A stretch of DNA of 64,000 nt. Origin: Parabacteroides goldsteinii. GTDB taxonomy: Bacteria; Bacteroidota; Bacteroidia; Bacteroidales; Tannerellaceae. This document shows positions 54,405 to 62,186 of the stretch, piece by piece. Below the pieces are notes generated by a model. The model worked only from the letters and a program-made list of their open reading frames with translations. It did no database searches and was not told the DNA's origin. The stretch lies in NCBI RefSeq assembly GCF_015550595.1, contig NZ_JADNBB010000001.1:322473-386472 (forward strand), written 5' to 3'. The translations under genes were made by a program, and so were the position numbers. The first letter of the stretch is position 1. Each line of letters begins with the position of its first letter.

Positions 54405-54440
54405 ATAAAAAAAGGTCTGAAACATACATTTCAGACCTTT
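54405..54440 (-). terminator. Intrinsic terminator of tRNA-Gln
   Basis: AGGTCTGAAA (54413-54422) pairs with TTTCAGACCT (54429-54438) over 6 nt; flanking A/T pairs extend the stem and the minus-strand RNA continues with a U-run. It lies just past the 3' end of the tRNA. Confidence 0.85.
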
Positions 54441-54451
54441 TCTTCTTTCTG

Positions 54452-54522
54452 TTGTCTCACGAGGATTCGAACCTCGACAGACAGAACCAAAAACTGTAGT
54501 GCTACCATTACACCATGAGACA
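54452..54522 (-). tRNA. tRNA-Gln (anticodon TTG)
   Basis: 71-nt cloverleaf on the minus strand. The acceptor stem is TGTCTCA paired with TGAGACA, discriminator A. The D arm contains AATGGTAGC, the anticodon loop TTTTGGT has anticodon UUG, and the T arm contains GGTTCGAATCC. CCA is not encoded. It has its own -7 box upstream and a strong terminator downstream. Confidence 0.93.
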
Positions 54523-54547
54523 ATCCGGCGCTTTATCTAAAGCGATG

Positions 54548-54555
54548 CAAAGGTA
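54548..54555 (-). promoter_or_regulatory. -7 box (TACCTTTG) of tRNA-Gln
   Basis: TAnnTTTG match 26 bp upstream of the tRNA 5' end. It overlaps a 9-bp inverted repeat (GGTAAGAAT/ATTCTTACC, 54552-54571) just past the tyrS stop, which may help end tyrS transcription. Confidence 0.5.
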
Positions 54556-54596
54556 AGAATAAATTCTTACCCTGCAAGCGTTTTTTCTTATTTTTC

Positions 54597-55889
54597 TTAC
54601 TTTACGATCAGCAGGTAATAGTTCTTCTTACCTCTCTGAACCAACAGATACTTTTCATCCAACAGAGAAGAACAATCGATAACAGCCTCTGCATCTGCAA
54701 GTTTTTCCTTATTTAGGCTTATACCTCCACTCTGTACCAGTTTACGCATTTCCCCTTTTGAAGCGAAAACAGCAGCCTTTTCCGTTAACAGATCAATGGC
54801 TTTAACACCGGCACTAAGTTCTTCACGGTTGATCTCAAACTGGGGTACACCATCAAATACAGCTAATAAAGTATCTTCATCCAGCTTCTTTAATGCCTCA
54901 GAAGTAGAGTTGCCAAATAAGATATTAGAAGCTTCTACAGCAGCTTCATAATCTTCCAAAGAGTGAACCATCACCGTGATCTCTTTCGCCAAACGTTTCT
55001 GTAAAGGACGAAGATGAGCAGCAGCAGCCTGTTCTTCTTCCAGTGCAGCTATCTCTTCTTTACTCAGGTCTGTGAAGATTTTGATATATCTGGCAGCGTC
55101 AGCATCACTTACATTCAACCAGAACTGATAGAACTTATAAGGAGAAGTATAACGGCGATCCAACCACACGTTCCCGGATTCAGTCTTACCGAATTTACCT
55201 CCGTCAGCTTTCGTGATCAATGGGCAAGTAAGAGCAAATGCTTCCCCACCTGTTTTACGACGGATCAATTCTGTTCCGGTAGTAATATTACCCCACTGAT
55301 CGGAACCACCCATCTGCAAACGACAACCTTCGTTCTGATACAGGAACAAATAATCATATCCCTGTAACAATTGATAAGAGAATTCAGTGAAGGACATACC
55401 TACGCTTGATTCAGAGCTAAGACGTTTCTTTACAGAATCCTTAGCCATCATATAATTAACAGTCAGATGTTTACCGATGTCACGGATAAAGTTCAGGAAT
55501 GAATAATCCTTCATCCAGTCATAATTGTTTACCAACTTGGCTGCATTAGGAGCATCTGAATCGAAATCCAGGAACTTAGCCAACTGCTTTTTAATACTGT
55601 CCTGATTATGACGAAGTGTTGCTTCATCCAACAGATTACGTTCTGCCGACTTCATTGAAGGGTCTCCGATCATACCGGTGGCACCACCGACCAGAGCGAT
55701 AGGACGGTGTCCGGCACGCTGCAAATGCTTCAGCATCATTACACTAACAAGGTGCCCGATATGTAATGAATCGGCCGTCGGGTCAATGCCAACGTAAGCA
55801 GAAGTCATTTCTTTCTGTAACTGCTCTTCTGTTCCGGGCATCATATCATGAATCATGCCCCTCCATCTTAATTCTTCAACAAAATTCAT
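54597..55889 (-). CDS. tyrS: Tyrosyl-tRNA synthetase
   Basis: 430 residues, usual bacterial length. Class I catalytic core: [21 protein letters not shown] (HIGH at 43-46), [11 protein letters not shown], the tyrosine-binding [14 protein letters not shown] and [13 protein letters not shown], and the KMSKS-type loop [17 protein letters not shown]-terminal S4 RNA-binding domain contains [17 protein letters not shown]. It charges tRNA-Tyr in the cytosol. It has its own promoter (55926-55955) and ends 74 bp upstream of the tRNA-Gln gene. Confidence 0.98.
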   Translation of the reverse strand: MNFVEELRWRGMIHDMMPGTEEQLQKEMTSAYVGIDPTADSLHIGHLVSVMMLKHLQRAGHRPIALVGGATGMIGDPSMKSAERNLLDEATLRHNQDSIKKQLAKFLDFDSDAPNAAKLVNNYDWMKDYSFLNFIRDIGKHLTVNYMMAKDSVKKRLSSESSVGMSFTEFSYQLLQGYDYLFLYQNEGCRLQMGGSDQWGNITTGTELIRRKTGGEAFALTCPLITKADGGKFGKTESGNVWLDRRYTSPYKFYQFWLNVSDADAARYIKIFTDLSKEEIAALEEEQAAAAHLRPLQKRLAKEITVMVHSLEDYEAAVEASNILFGNSTSEALKKLDEDTLLAVFDGVPQFEINREELSAGVKAIDLLTEKAAVFASKGEMRKLVQSGGISLNKEKLADAEAVIDCSSLLDEKYLLVQRGKKNYYLLIVK

Positions 55890-55925
55890 CGTTTTAATTA
55901 TTCATTATTATATAGTTAATGCGGA

Positions 55926-55955
55926 CAAAGATACGACTTTATGTAGACACACAAA
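55926..55955 (-). promoter_or_regulatory. tyrS promoter (-33 TTTG, -7 TATCTTTG)
   Basis: On the minus strand TTTG (55952-55955) and TATCTTTG (55926-55933) are 18 bp apart, close to the Bacteroidetes primary-sigma consensus, 37 bp before the ATG. Confidence 0.7.
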
Positions 55956-56014
55956 TCATAAAGTGAACACAAACGTAACAAAAGCGTAACATTTATTCAA
56001 CTTAGAAAGCTTTA

Positions 56015-56653
56015 TCATATGGCCGGAAACAAACGGCCTACCGTTTGATTAACCTGATAACCCAACTCATTAACAGAGATTTGGAGACCTGCAGCAAGAC
56101 GTTGATAAATATCTTGTATGGAACAGGACGATTCATCTGTTTCAATCAACAAACGTTCCGGCCAAGCTTTACATAAAGACGATATCTGAAAATGTTCTCC
56201 AAAAGACAGATAAAAACCTTGTAAAATCAATTGCTGTGCGAGTTCTCCGTTACCACGAAAGCCGTGAATGATCCAGGGGATATGAGGTTTCACTATTTTT
56301 CTGACAGCAATAAGTTCTCCCCAGGCTTTTACACAATGAATAATAAGTGGTTTATTCAACTTTTCAGCCAATACGGCTTGCCTTAAAAAAACATTCTTCT
56401 GAATATCTAAAGGCGTTTTCACCAGCTTGTCAAGTCCGGCTTCACCAATAGCGACAATAGCAGAGGAAGAAGCAACCGATTCAAGGCAGGAAATCTGCTT
56501 ATCTACATTATGTATATACCACGGATGAATACCGGCAGAGCACCATTGAGCAGGCATGGATAAATCACATTCCTCCCTTATAATCGTATTTACGATTGCG
56601 ATATCCTCCGGATGAACCGAGGGTTGATGAGTATGTATATCGTAGTAAATCAT
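56015..56653 (-). CDS. TatD-family metal-dependent hydrolase
   Basis: 212 residues with the metal-binding set of TatD-type amidohydrolase-fold enzymes: YYDIHTHQP (HxH), CSAGIHPWY, AIGEAGLDK (Glu), LIIHCVKAW (His), IIHGFRG (His) and LLIETDESS (Asp). Slightly shorter than classical TatD (about 260 residues), which is common in Bacteroidetes. It is a cytosolic DNase or phosphoesterase by family. It lies 2 bp after yidD at the end of the DUF4271-hemD-rnpA-yidD operon. Confidence 0.9.
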   Translation of the reverse strand: MIYYDIHTHQPSVHPEDIAIVNTIIREECDLSMPAQWCSAGIHPWYIHNVDKQISCLESVASSSAIVAIGEAGLDKLVKTPLDIQKNVFLRQAVLAEKLNKPLIIHCVKAWGELIAVRKIVKPHIPWIIHGFRGNGELAQQLILQGFYLSFGEHFQISSLCKAWPERLLIETDESSCSIQDIYQRLAAGLQISVNELGYQVNQTVGRLFPAI

Positions 56654-56655
56654 AT

Positions 56656-56877
56656 TTACGGCACCGGATCATACCCGCTTCCACCCCAGGGATGGCATCG
56701 GAGCAATCGTTTAACAGCGAGGTAAAGCCCTTTGATCGGACCATATTTCTTCAGGGCCTGCACAGCATATTCGGAACAGGTAGGTGTATACCTGCACGAT
56801 GCCGGTGTCATAGGAGAAATACAATATTTATAGAAATAAACCGGCAACAGGAGAAGTGTAGTAAAGAATTTCTTCAT
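56656..56877 (-). CDS. yidD: Membrane protein insertion efficiency factor YidD
   Basis: 73 residues matching the whole YidD/DUF37 family: an N-terminal amphipathic helix ([15 protein letters not shown]), the signature [19 protein letters not shown] with conserved cysteines, and the terminal [14 protein letters not shown]. It assists YidC-dependent membrane insertion. Its ATG overlaps the rnpA stop by 1 nt (TAATG), indicating translational coupling, and the rnpA-yidD pairing is conserved in many bacteria. Confidence 0.96.
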   Translation of the reverse strand: MKKFFTTLLLLPVYFYKYCISPMTPASCRYTPTCSEYAVQALKKYGPIKGLYLAVKRLLRCHPWGGSGYDPVP

Positions 56878-57263
56878 TATTCTTTGTCACGCAATACCTT
56901 GATTGCTTTTGCCATCGCTTTTTCCATATCCGCAAAAGGATGTATCTCTTTATCCAGATAAAGGAAAGCAACAAGCATACATTTATTTTTTTCTGCCAGC
57001 GGATCGATCAGATCATATTTACGTACCCGGTAGGCTTCACGCACCTGACGTTTGATCAGGTTTCGTTTTACGGCACGCTTAAATTTTTTCTTGGGAACGC
57101 TGATCAGGATAGAGACGGGAGCAGACATCTCCTCTTCCAGCGGTAAATAAACAACCCGCAGTGGAAACGCTACAAACGATTGCCCTTTTTCGAATAACAG
57201 GTCAATGTAACGCTTCCACGACAGGCGCTCTTCTTTAGAAAGGGTATACCTTTTATTTTCCAT
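56877..57263 (-). CDS. rnpA: Ribonuclease P protein component
   Basis: ATG 57263 ([14 protein letters not shown]) gives 128 residues; a GTG five codons upstream is less likely. The RnpA signature is [19 protein letters not shown], the basic RNA-binding helix of the protein subunit that matures tRNA 5' ends. The N-terminal [25 protein letters not shown] is typical. The gene overlaps the 3' end of hemD by 11 nt. Confidence 0.96.
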   Translation of the reverse strand: MENKRYTLSKEERLSWKRYIDLLFEKGQSFVAFPLRVVYLPLEEEMSAPVSILISVPKKKFKRAVKRNLIKRQVREAYRVRKYDLIDPLAEKNKCMLVAFLYLDKEIHPFADMEKAMAKAIKVLRDKE

Positions 57264-58026
57264 TCTTTTTATTTCCACCCAACTCTTTCTTCAGATATAG
57301 ATCCAAAGCAGCCGTCATTGAAGGTGCTTCGGGAGTAGGTGCTTCCACATCCAACCTGAGGCCGGCATCCTTTACCGCTTTCGCCGTTGTAGGACCAAAG
57401 CAACCGATCTTTATATCTTCCTGCTTGAAGTCGGGGAAGTTCTTCAATAATGAAGAAATACCTGAAGGACTGAAGAATACCAGCATATCGTAATCAAATT
57501 TCTCATCTTTAGCAAATTCGTTACTTACTGTTCTATACATTACAGCCTTTGTATAGTTGATCTTTTTTGCATCCAGCATAGCGGTCAGATCTTCTTTATG
57601 CACATCAGATACAGGCACAAGATATTTCTCCTTTGCATGCTTTGCAATAACGGTAACCAAATCTTCAGGCTTTCCGGTCTGGCCGAAAAAGATCTTACGC
57701 TTTCTATACACGATATACTTCTGAAGATAAACTGCAATAGCTTCTGTCATACAGAAATATTTCATTGTTTCCGGAATGGTGACACGTAGTTCTTCACATA
57801 AATGAAAAAAGTGGTCAATAGCTGTACGAGCAGTAAAAATTACTGCCGAATAGTCCAGAATAGAAATTCTCTGCTGTCTGAACTCTTTAGATGAAAGAGC
57901 TTCTACTTTGATAAAAGGACGGAAGTCGATTTCAACCCCATATTTCTCTGCAATGTCGAAATACGGAGACTTCTCGGATGCAGGCTTCGGTTGCGATACC
58001 AACAACTTTTTGATGTTCAATGCCAT
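57253..58026 (-). CDS. hemD: Uroporphyrinogen-III synthase
   Basis: 257 residues with the two-lobed HemD fold: KKLLVSQPKPASEKSPYFDIAEKYG, ISILDYSAVIFTARTAIDHFFHL, and in the second half DMLVFFSPSGISSLLKNFPDF and IGCFGPTTAKAVKDAGLRLDVEAPTPEAPSM, the usual C-terminal signature. It cyclises hydroxymethylbilane to uroporphyrinogen III for tetrapyrrole synthesis. HemD is poorly conserved in sequence, but these segments and the Bacteroidales gene order support the call. It overlaps the DUF4271 gene by 10 nt. Confidence 0.92.
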   Translation of the reverse strand: MALNIKKLLVSQPKPASEKSPYFDIAEKYGVEIDFRPFIKVEALSSKEFRQQRISILDYSAVIFTARTAIDHFFHLCEELRVTIPETMKYFCMTEAIAVYLQKYIVYRKRKIFFGQTGKPEDLVTVIAKHAKEKYLVPVSDVHKEDLTAMLDAKKINYTKAVMYRTVSNEFAKDEKFDYDMLVFFSPSGISSLLKNFPDFKQEDIKIGCFGPTTAKAVKDAGLRLDVEAPTPEAPSMTAALDLYLKKELGGNKKNGK

Positions 58027-58745
58027 AGAGTACTCGTCTCGATAAAGTTATACAAAAAAATCATACCTTCATACAAAAATATAAGAGGTAAAATTTCTTG
58101 GGTGCAAAGGTACAAACTAATATATAATAATCCGACATTATTCTTGTGAAATATCCGTATTGTCTTATAAATTATTACAAAACGACACAAAAAATAGAAA
58201 ATACAAAACAATATAACGGGAGCCAATGTTTTACTACCTACGAACAATAACCAAAGTACAGGAATGTATAATAAAATGCCCCAGCTCCCCATTATTGCGT
58301 TATAACTTTTTTTCCAGAATCTATACTTATCCGGAGAGGCAAAAACAAATCCCAAAAGAGAATTACAGAATTGCTTAAACTGGAAAAACAGGAGTAGCAC
58401 ACAAAAAATAAAAACAATTGTAAAAAGGACTTCTTTCTCTCCCAGGTGACTGACAGCTCCCTTTACCCGGGCAATAGTAAACAATGCTATACTACACAGG
58501 AAAAGTGCCTGAAAAATCATAAAATGGCGAAAGAAAGCCCCACTTTTCCCTACCGTTTCATCAAACAGATTCTGCCGTTCTTTCAAATATGCGACATCTT
58601 TCAACATCTTTATAAAATGCTGATAATTAGCACGGAATATAATCGCGAAAGCAACCAGCAAGGATAGCAGCAATGAAAATATCACATCATCTACCAACTG
58701 ACCGTCCCACAAACGAATACCCACATATCCTTCAAACATATTCAT
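58017..58745 (-). CDS. DUF4271 integral membrane protein
   Basis: ATG 58745 (MNMFEGYVG) is chosen over a TTG three codons upstream; 242 residues. About six to seven transmembrane helices (VIFSLLLSLLVAFAIIF, IFQALFLCSIALF, VLFTIVFIFCVLLLF, SWGILLYIPVLWLLFV, APVILFCIFYFLCRF, LYISLYLCTQEILPLIF). This conserved Bacteroidetes family has no known function and is regularly encoded next to hemD. It is the first gene of the operon, with a good promoter directly upstream and a leader of only about 10-15 nt. Confidence 0.88.
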   Translation of the reverse strand: MNMFEGYVGIRLWDGQLVDDVIFSLLLSLLVAFAIIFRANYQHFIKMLKDVAYLKERQNLFDETVGKSGAFFRHFMIFQALFLCSIALFTIARVKGAVSHLGEKEVLFTIVFIFCVLLLFFQFKQFCNSLLGFVFASPDKYRFWKKSYNAIMGSWGILLYIPVLWLLFVGSKTLAPVILFCIFYFLCRFVIIYKTIRIFHKNNVGLLYISLYLCTQEILPLIFLYEGMIFLYNFIETSTLWH

Positions 58746-58764
58746 GCATTGCAATTTAGCACTG

Positions 58765-58796
58765 CAAAGATAGGGAATTATATAAGGCTGAACAAA
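58765..58796 (-). promoter_or_regulatory. Promoter of DUF4271-hemD-rnpA-yidD-tatD operon
   Basis: TTTG (58793-58796) and TATCTTTG (58765-58772) on the minus strand with 20-bp spacing, an excellent Bacteroidetes promoter. Confidence 0.75.
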
Positions 58797-58837
58797 AAAT
58801 CAGCAAAACAGAAAATCCGGATGCTTTGCTGATTATA

Positions 58838-58899
58838 GTTTCACCTTAATGAAACACTTGTTTCTCCATGGTGAAACAGTTGTTTCATTAGGGTGAAAC
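58838..58899. terminator. Large hairpin with repeated GTTTCA motifs past lpdA
   Basis: Arms 58838-58864 and 58873-58899 (27 bp each, about three mismatches) around TCCATGGT. GTTTCA and its complement TGAAAC recur several times inside. TTTTT follows on the plus strand (58900-58904). It lies 17 bp past the lpdA stop and probably ends that transcript, or terminates antisense transcription. Confidence 0.6.
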
Positions 58900-58915
58900 T
58901 TTTTAAACCAAGTAA

Positions 58916-60268
58916 TTAAACGAGCAATGTTTCTTTAATAATCTCACCAACGGTGGGATGCGGGAAAACGATCGACTGCAACTCCCCGGCTTTCATTCCC
59001 TTTTCTATTGCCAGGCCTGCAACAACGATCAGTTCAGAAGCTGGATTACCTAACAGATGGGCACCGATCACCGTTTCATCTTTGGCCAGGATCAATTTAC
59101 ATACACCATTTCCCTGTTCGTTCTCTGCCACAAAACGGCCGGAGAAAGCCATCGGTAATTTCTTCACGACATAAGAGATTCCTTCTGCCTGAAGTTCTTC
59201 TTCAGTTTTGCCGACACCAGCAATCTCGGGATTAGTATATACGACACCCGGTATCGCTTTGTAACTCATGCCGGCTCCGGCTTTTCCACAGATATGTTTA
59301 ACGGCAACTTCTGCTTCACTTACTGCAGTATGGGCAAGTAAAGAAAAGGCTGTGATATCGCCGCAAGCATATACGTTCGGCAGGGAGGTCTGCATATATT
59401 CGTTGACTTTTATACCGTTCCGGAAAGACTCAACACCTAACGTCTCCAATCCGAAACCTTTGGTTACCGGGCGGCGGCCTACACTCAGCAACACTTTTTC
59501 ACCACTGATGACAAAGCTTTCTCCGTCTTTCTCAACGGTCACTTCACCTCCATGAACGGCAGTTACTTTATGGCTCAGATAAAATTTAATACCTCTTTTA
59601 GCATATTCAGCCTGGAGCATTTCAGAAAGTTCTTTATCCATCGGCCCCAGTATCTTATCCAGCATTTCCACCACATGAACTTCAGTCCCCATGCTGTTAA
59701 AGAAAGAAGCGAATTCCATACCGATCACTCCTCCACCGATAATGACGAGAGAAGCAGGAAGCTCTTTTGTCTGCAAGGCTTCACGGCTAGTCCAATAGTC
59801 TGTTTCCGCCAAACCGGGAATAGGAGGGATAACTGTTTCCGATCCCGTACACAGCAATAGGTTAGCAGCCTCATACATTTCTTCTCCACAAGCAATGGAG
59901 ATCGTACCGTCGGCAGCACGTCCTTTTATCTCTGCTTCACCACTTACAACAACGACACCATGTTCCGTCATCTTCATACGGATACCGGCGGTCAGTTTCT
60001 TTACGACCTTATTTTTACGGGCGATAATTTTAGGAAAGTCGAAAGCCGGATTTTCTGCTTTTACCGCATACTTAGACGCGTGTTTGATCGTATCATATAC
60101 TTTAGCTGAATAAAGTAAAGTTTTCGTTGGAACACAGCCTTCGTTCAGACAAACACCTCCTAAAGCGTTTTTCTCGAAAAGTACGGTAGAAAGTCCACCG
60201 GCAGCCGCTCTTTCAGCAGCAGTATAACCGGCAGGTCCTCCACCGATTATAGCAACATCGTATTTCAT
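58916..60268 (-). CDS. lpdA: Dihydrolipoyl dehydrogenase (E3)
   Basis: Start ATG 60268 (MKYDVAIIGGGPAG) rather than the longer frame from 60346; 450 residues, usual E3 length. Features: FAD-binding GGGPAGYTAAERAA, redox-active GGVCLNEGCVPTKT (Cys40/Cys45), NAD-binding VVIGGGVIGMEFASFFNSMG, VYACGDITAFSLLAHTA, and the C-terminal HPTVGE with catalytic His437 and Glu442. It reoxidises lipoyl groups of 2-oxo acid dehydrogenase or glycine-cleavage complexes. No E1/E2 genes are nearby. It follows two small membrane-protein genes with a 46-bp gap. Confidence 0.96.
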   Translation of the reverse strand: MKYDVAIIGGGPAGYTAAERAAAGGLSTVLFEKNALGGVCLNEGCVPTKTLLYSAKVYDTIKHASKYAVKAENPAFDFPKIIARKNKVVKKLTAGIRMKMTEHGVVVVSGEAEIKGRAADGTISIACGEEMYEAANLLLCTGSETVIPPIPGLAETDYWTSREALQTKELPASLVIIGGGVIGMEFASFFNSMGTEVHVVEMLDKILGPMDKELSEMLQAEYAKRGIKFYLSHKVTAVHGGEVTVEKDGESFVISGEKVLLSVGRRPVTKGFGLETLGVESFRNGIKVNEYMQTSLPNVYACGDITAFSLLAHTAVSEAEVAVKHICGKAGAGMSYKAIPGVVYTNPEIAGVGKTEEELQAEGISYVVKKLPMAFSGRFVAENEQGNGVCKLILAKDETVIGAHLLGNPASELIVVAGLAIEKGMKAGELQSIVFPHPTVGEIIKETLLV

Positions 60269-60314
60269 GTTATCAGATTTAATTAAGTTTGATATTGTGA
60301 TTCTATTTATCATT

Positions 60315-60737
60315 CTACAATAGTCCAGCATTACTTTTGATCTCAATATCCGGATTGAATTTCTTCAGTAACTTTACAAACTCTTTCTCGTTTTGCGGAG
60401 AAATAAGCATCCACATTTTACCTTCTTTCCAGATCACGATCCTATCTAACGATAAGGAGTAACTGAATACAGGCAGAATAGACGGTTGCAACGCCTCTAT
60501 ATCAGCAATAGCGATTTCCTTTTTAGGAAAGAAACTACAACGAAGCAACAACATACCGTCTGCCGTAACCACATAGTAAGTATTGAAAAACACATGCAAC
60601 GTCAAAGCACTGGCAACCAAAGAAGTAACAATCGCCGCTACATTCTGATGCAGTACGGATACGACACACAGGATTGCCAACACAATAATCAACAGATGGT
60701 ACCACCACCCGATCTTAGATTTAAAGACTCTATCCAT
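60315..60737 (-). CDS. Small membrane protein with bacterial PH-like domain
   Basis: 140 residues. Two adjacent N-terminal membrane helices (YHLLIIVLAILCVVSVL and AIVTSLVASALTLHVFF) are followed by a PH-like domain of the bPH_4/DUF1200 type (YYVVTADGMLLLRCSFFPKKEIAIADIEALQPS, LDRIVIWKEGKMWMLISPQNEKEFVKLLKKFNPDI). Function unknown; the domain faces the cytosol by the positive-inside rule. The ATG is 1 bp after the stop of the preceding membrane-protein gene, so the two are coupled. Confidence 0.8.
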   Translation of the reverse strand: MDRVFKSKIGWWYHLLIIVLAILCVVSVLHQNVAAIVTSLVASALTLHVFFNTYYVVTADGMLLLRCSFFPKKEIAIADIEALQPSILPVFSYSLSLDRIVIWKEGKMWMLISPQNEKEFVKLLKKFNPDIEIKSNAGLL

Positions 60738-60738
60738 T

Positions 60739-61122
60739 TTACGAATTTTCGCGCAAGATAGTCATTTCTTCACTTACTTGTTGTAAAGCATCCACAAATC
60801 CTTCCGTATCGACCGGATAGACAGTGTTTCTATATTCTTTATCCTTATAAGGCTTAGTGTAATATACGACTACACTACCCGATTCTTTTATAAACACTTT
60901 ATCGATCGCCTCAACAGGAATAGCCACAAAATTTCCCTGAGTTAAATACTTTCCGTCAATCTGATAAGGCCCGATCGCCCAAAGAGCCACAATCAAGATG
61001 ATTATATAAGCATACCAAGGTACCTCATTCAAATACAACAATCCGAAAATAATAAGCAAACAAACAGCGATCGACACATGTTTCGGAGTGATTACCCGTT
61101 TTCTAAATGCTTTCTTTTCCAT
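60739..61122 (-). CDS. Small membrane protein, PH-like, conserved hypothetical
   Basis: ATG 61122 (MEKKAFRKRV) gives 127 residues; a longer frame from 61152 is less likely. Two membrane helices (HVSIAVCLLIIFGLLYL and WYAYIIILIVALWAI) precede a beta-rich domain (YQIDGKYLTQGNFVAIPVEAIDKVFIKESGSVVVYYT) with the layout of a PH-like domain similar to its downstream neighbour. No function assigned. It is predicted to share a transcript with the neighbour and possibly lpdA. Confidence 0.75.
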   Translation of the reverse strand: MEKKAFRKRVITPKHVSIAVCLLIIFGLLYLNEVPWYAYIIILIVALWAIGPYQIDGKYLTQGNFVAIPVEAIDKVFIKESGSVVVYYTKPYKDKEYRNTVYPVDTEGFVDALQQVSEEMTILRENS

Positions 61123-61209
61123 AACTTTATGTATTAAGTTGGTAATAAGCAATATTAAGCATTTTTGTCTACATAATCAAGCAGATTCCATTATTTTTAT
61201 GGTGTAAAC

Positions 61210-61248
61210 AAAAAGAAAATACGCCGCCACTTCACAGTAACGACGTAT
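61210..61248 (-). terminator. Intrinsic terminator of the secreted protein gene
   Basis: Minus-strand stem ATACGTCG/CGGCGTAT (plus 61241-61248 and 61219-61226, one G-U pair) followed by TTTCTTTTT, 42 bp past the stop at 61290. Confidence 0.7.
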
Positions 61249-61289
61249 CCACTTAAACCGGTCAAACAATTCCAAAAGGAATATCTTTT

Positions 61290-61985
61290 TTACTTTACTT
61301 CTTCAAGTACAGAATATGACTGAAGAACGTTATTATTATTGTATTGTTCAGTACGAACAACCCCAATGTTAGGTGCATACCATTCATAACCGTAACCTTC
61401 GATCGTTTCTTTTGGAGAACGTGATTTGATTTTAAATTTTACTTTCGTACAATCGAATGTACCTGCCGGAGTGGTGATCTCTTCTGTTTTAACATATTCA
61501 CGATCGTAAATAGAAATATTCTTTCTGTCTTTCCGATTCTTCTTTGAATAAATGTTGATTACAGCGTCATCGAAATACACATCATCCGAAGAAGCGCCTT
61601 TCGATACGCTCGGATAATTGATAACGGCATCGGTAGCTGCCACTGCGGTATTCGTTGTAGTAACAAAAGACGGATTGGTAAGGACCTCTTTCATATCCAT
61701 AAAAAATTCGCCATCCTGGCAAAAAGCCTCCAATTCACCTTTGTCGACAACCGTACCGCTGTTGTTTGTGAATACGTAATCAGCTTCGACTTCCAGTCCG
61801 CCTTGTTTATTTTCTACCTCATCCACAACATAAGTCATTACACCTGACAGGTTGCCTTTGCCATCATAACTCTTTTTCACCAACTTTGTACCTTTTGTAG
61901 TAGGAAAAAAGAATGTACAATCTTGTGCCATAGCCCCGCCTGCCAACATGGAGGCTAAAGCTAACAGTAAAACTTTAGATTTCAT
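61290..61985 (-). CDS. Secreted beta-rich protein (DUF3108/TapB-like), function unknown
   Basis: 231 residues with a clear signal peptide (LLLALASMLAGGAMAQ). The mature part is rich in beta strands: CTFFFPTTKGTKLVKKSYDGKGN, GVMTYVVDEVEN, EITTPAGTFDCTKVKFKIKSR, GYGYEWYAPNIGVVRTEQYN. The last two segments recall DUF3108/TapB-like periplasmic proteins. No catalytic motif visible. It is monocistronic, with its own terminator downstream. Confidence 0.7.
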   Translation of the reverse strand: MKSKVLLLALASMLAGGAMAQDCTFFFPTTKGTKLVKKSYDGKGNLSGVMTYVVDEVENKQGGLEVEADYVFTNNSGTVVDKGELEAFCQDGEFFMDMKEVLTNPSFVTTTNTAVAATDAVINYPSVSKGASSDDVYFDDAVINIYSKKNRKDRKNISIYDREYVKTEEITTPAGTFDCTKVKFKIKSRSPKETIEGYGYEWYAPNIGVVRTEQYNNNNVLQSYSVLEEVK

Positions 61986-62186
61986 TTTTATAACGTTTAA
62001 GTATTAATAATAAGCCGGATATCCAATGCGTAGTTAAAACAGGGGAAGCCTTCGAATGTTTATAGCTTTTCTTTTAAAAATAGCAAAAGAATAAGTATTT
62101 CGGGAGTTTTTAACCGAAAGGCCGCCGGGAATGGTACAACCATAAAAGTTAATTCCTAACTTTGGCGCTCTAAACAGTAATGTCTT
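61986..62186. other. Divergent intergenic region upstream of nadB
   Basis: 201 bp between the secreted-protein gene and nadB. It contains the nadB -7 box (62157-62164); no clear promoter for the leftward gene was found. Confidence 0.6.
62157..62164 (+). promoter_or_regulatory. -7 box (TAACTTTG) of nadB
   Basis: TAnnTTTG match 22 bp upstream of the nadB ATG; no clear -33 element. Confidence 0.5.

Noticed and set aside
55156-55206. Apparent loss of the KMSKS motif in TyrS (KFGKTES)
   Set aside because: KFGKTE is the usual form of this loop in bacterial TyrS, not a defect.
57004-57264. Missing rpmH next to rnpA
   Set aside because: rnpA is placed beside hemD and yidD without rpmH in Bacteroidales; this is the normal order.
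60269-60346. 26-codon N-terminal extension of lpdA
   Set aside because: The FAD-binding motif must start at the N-terminus; MKYDVAIIGG at 60268 is the conserved start and the extension overlaps the upstream gene.
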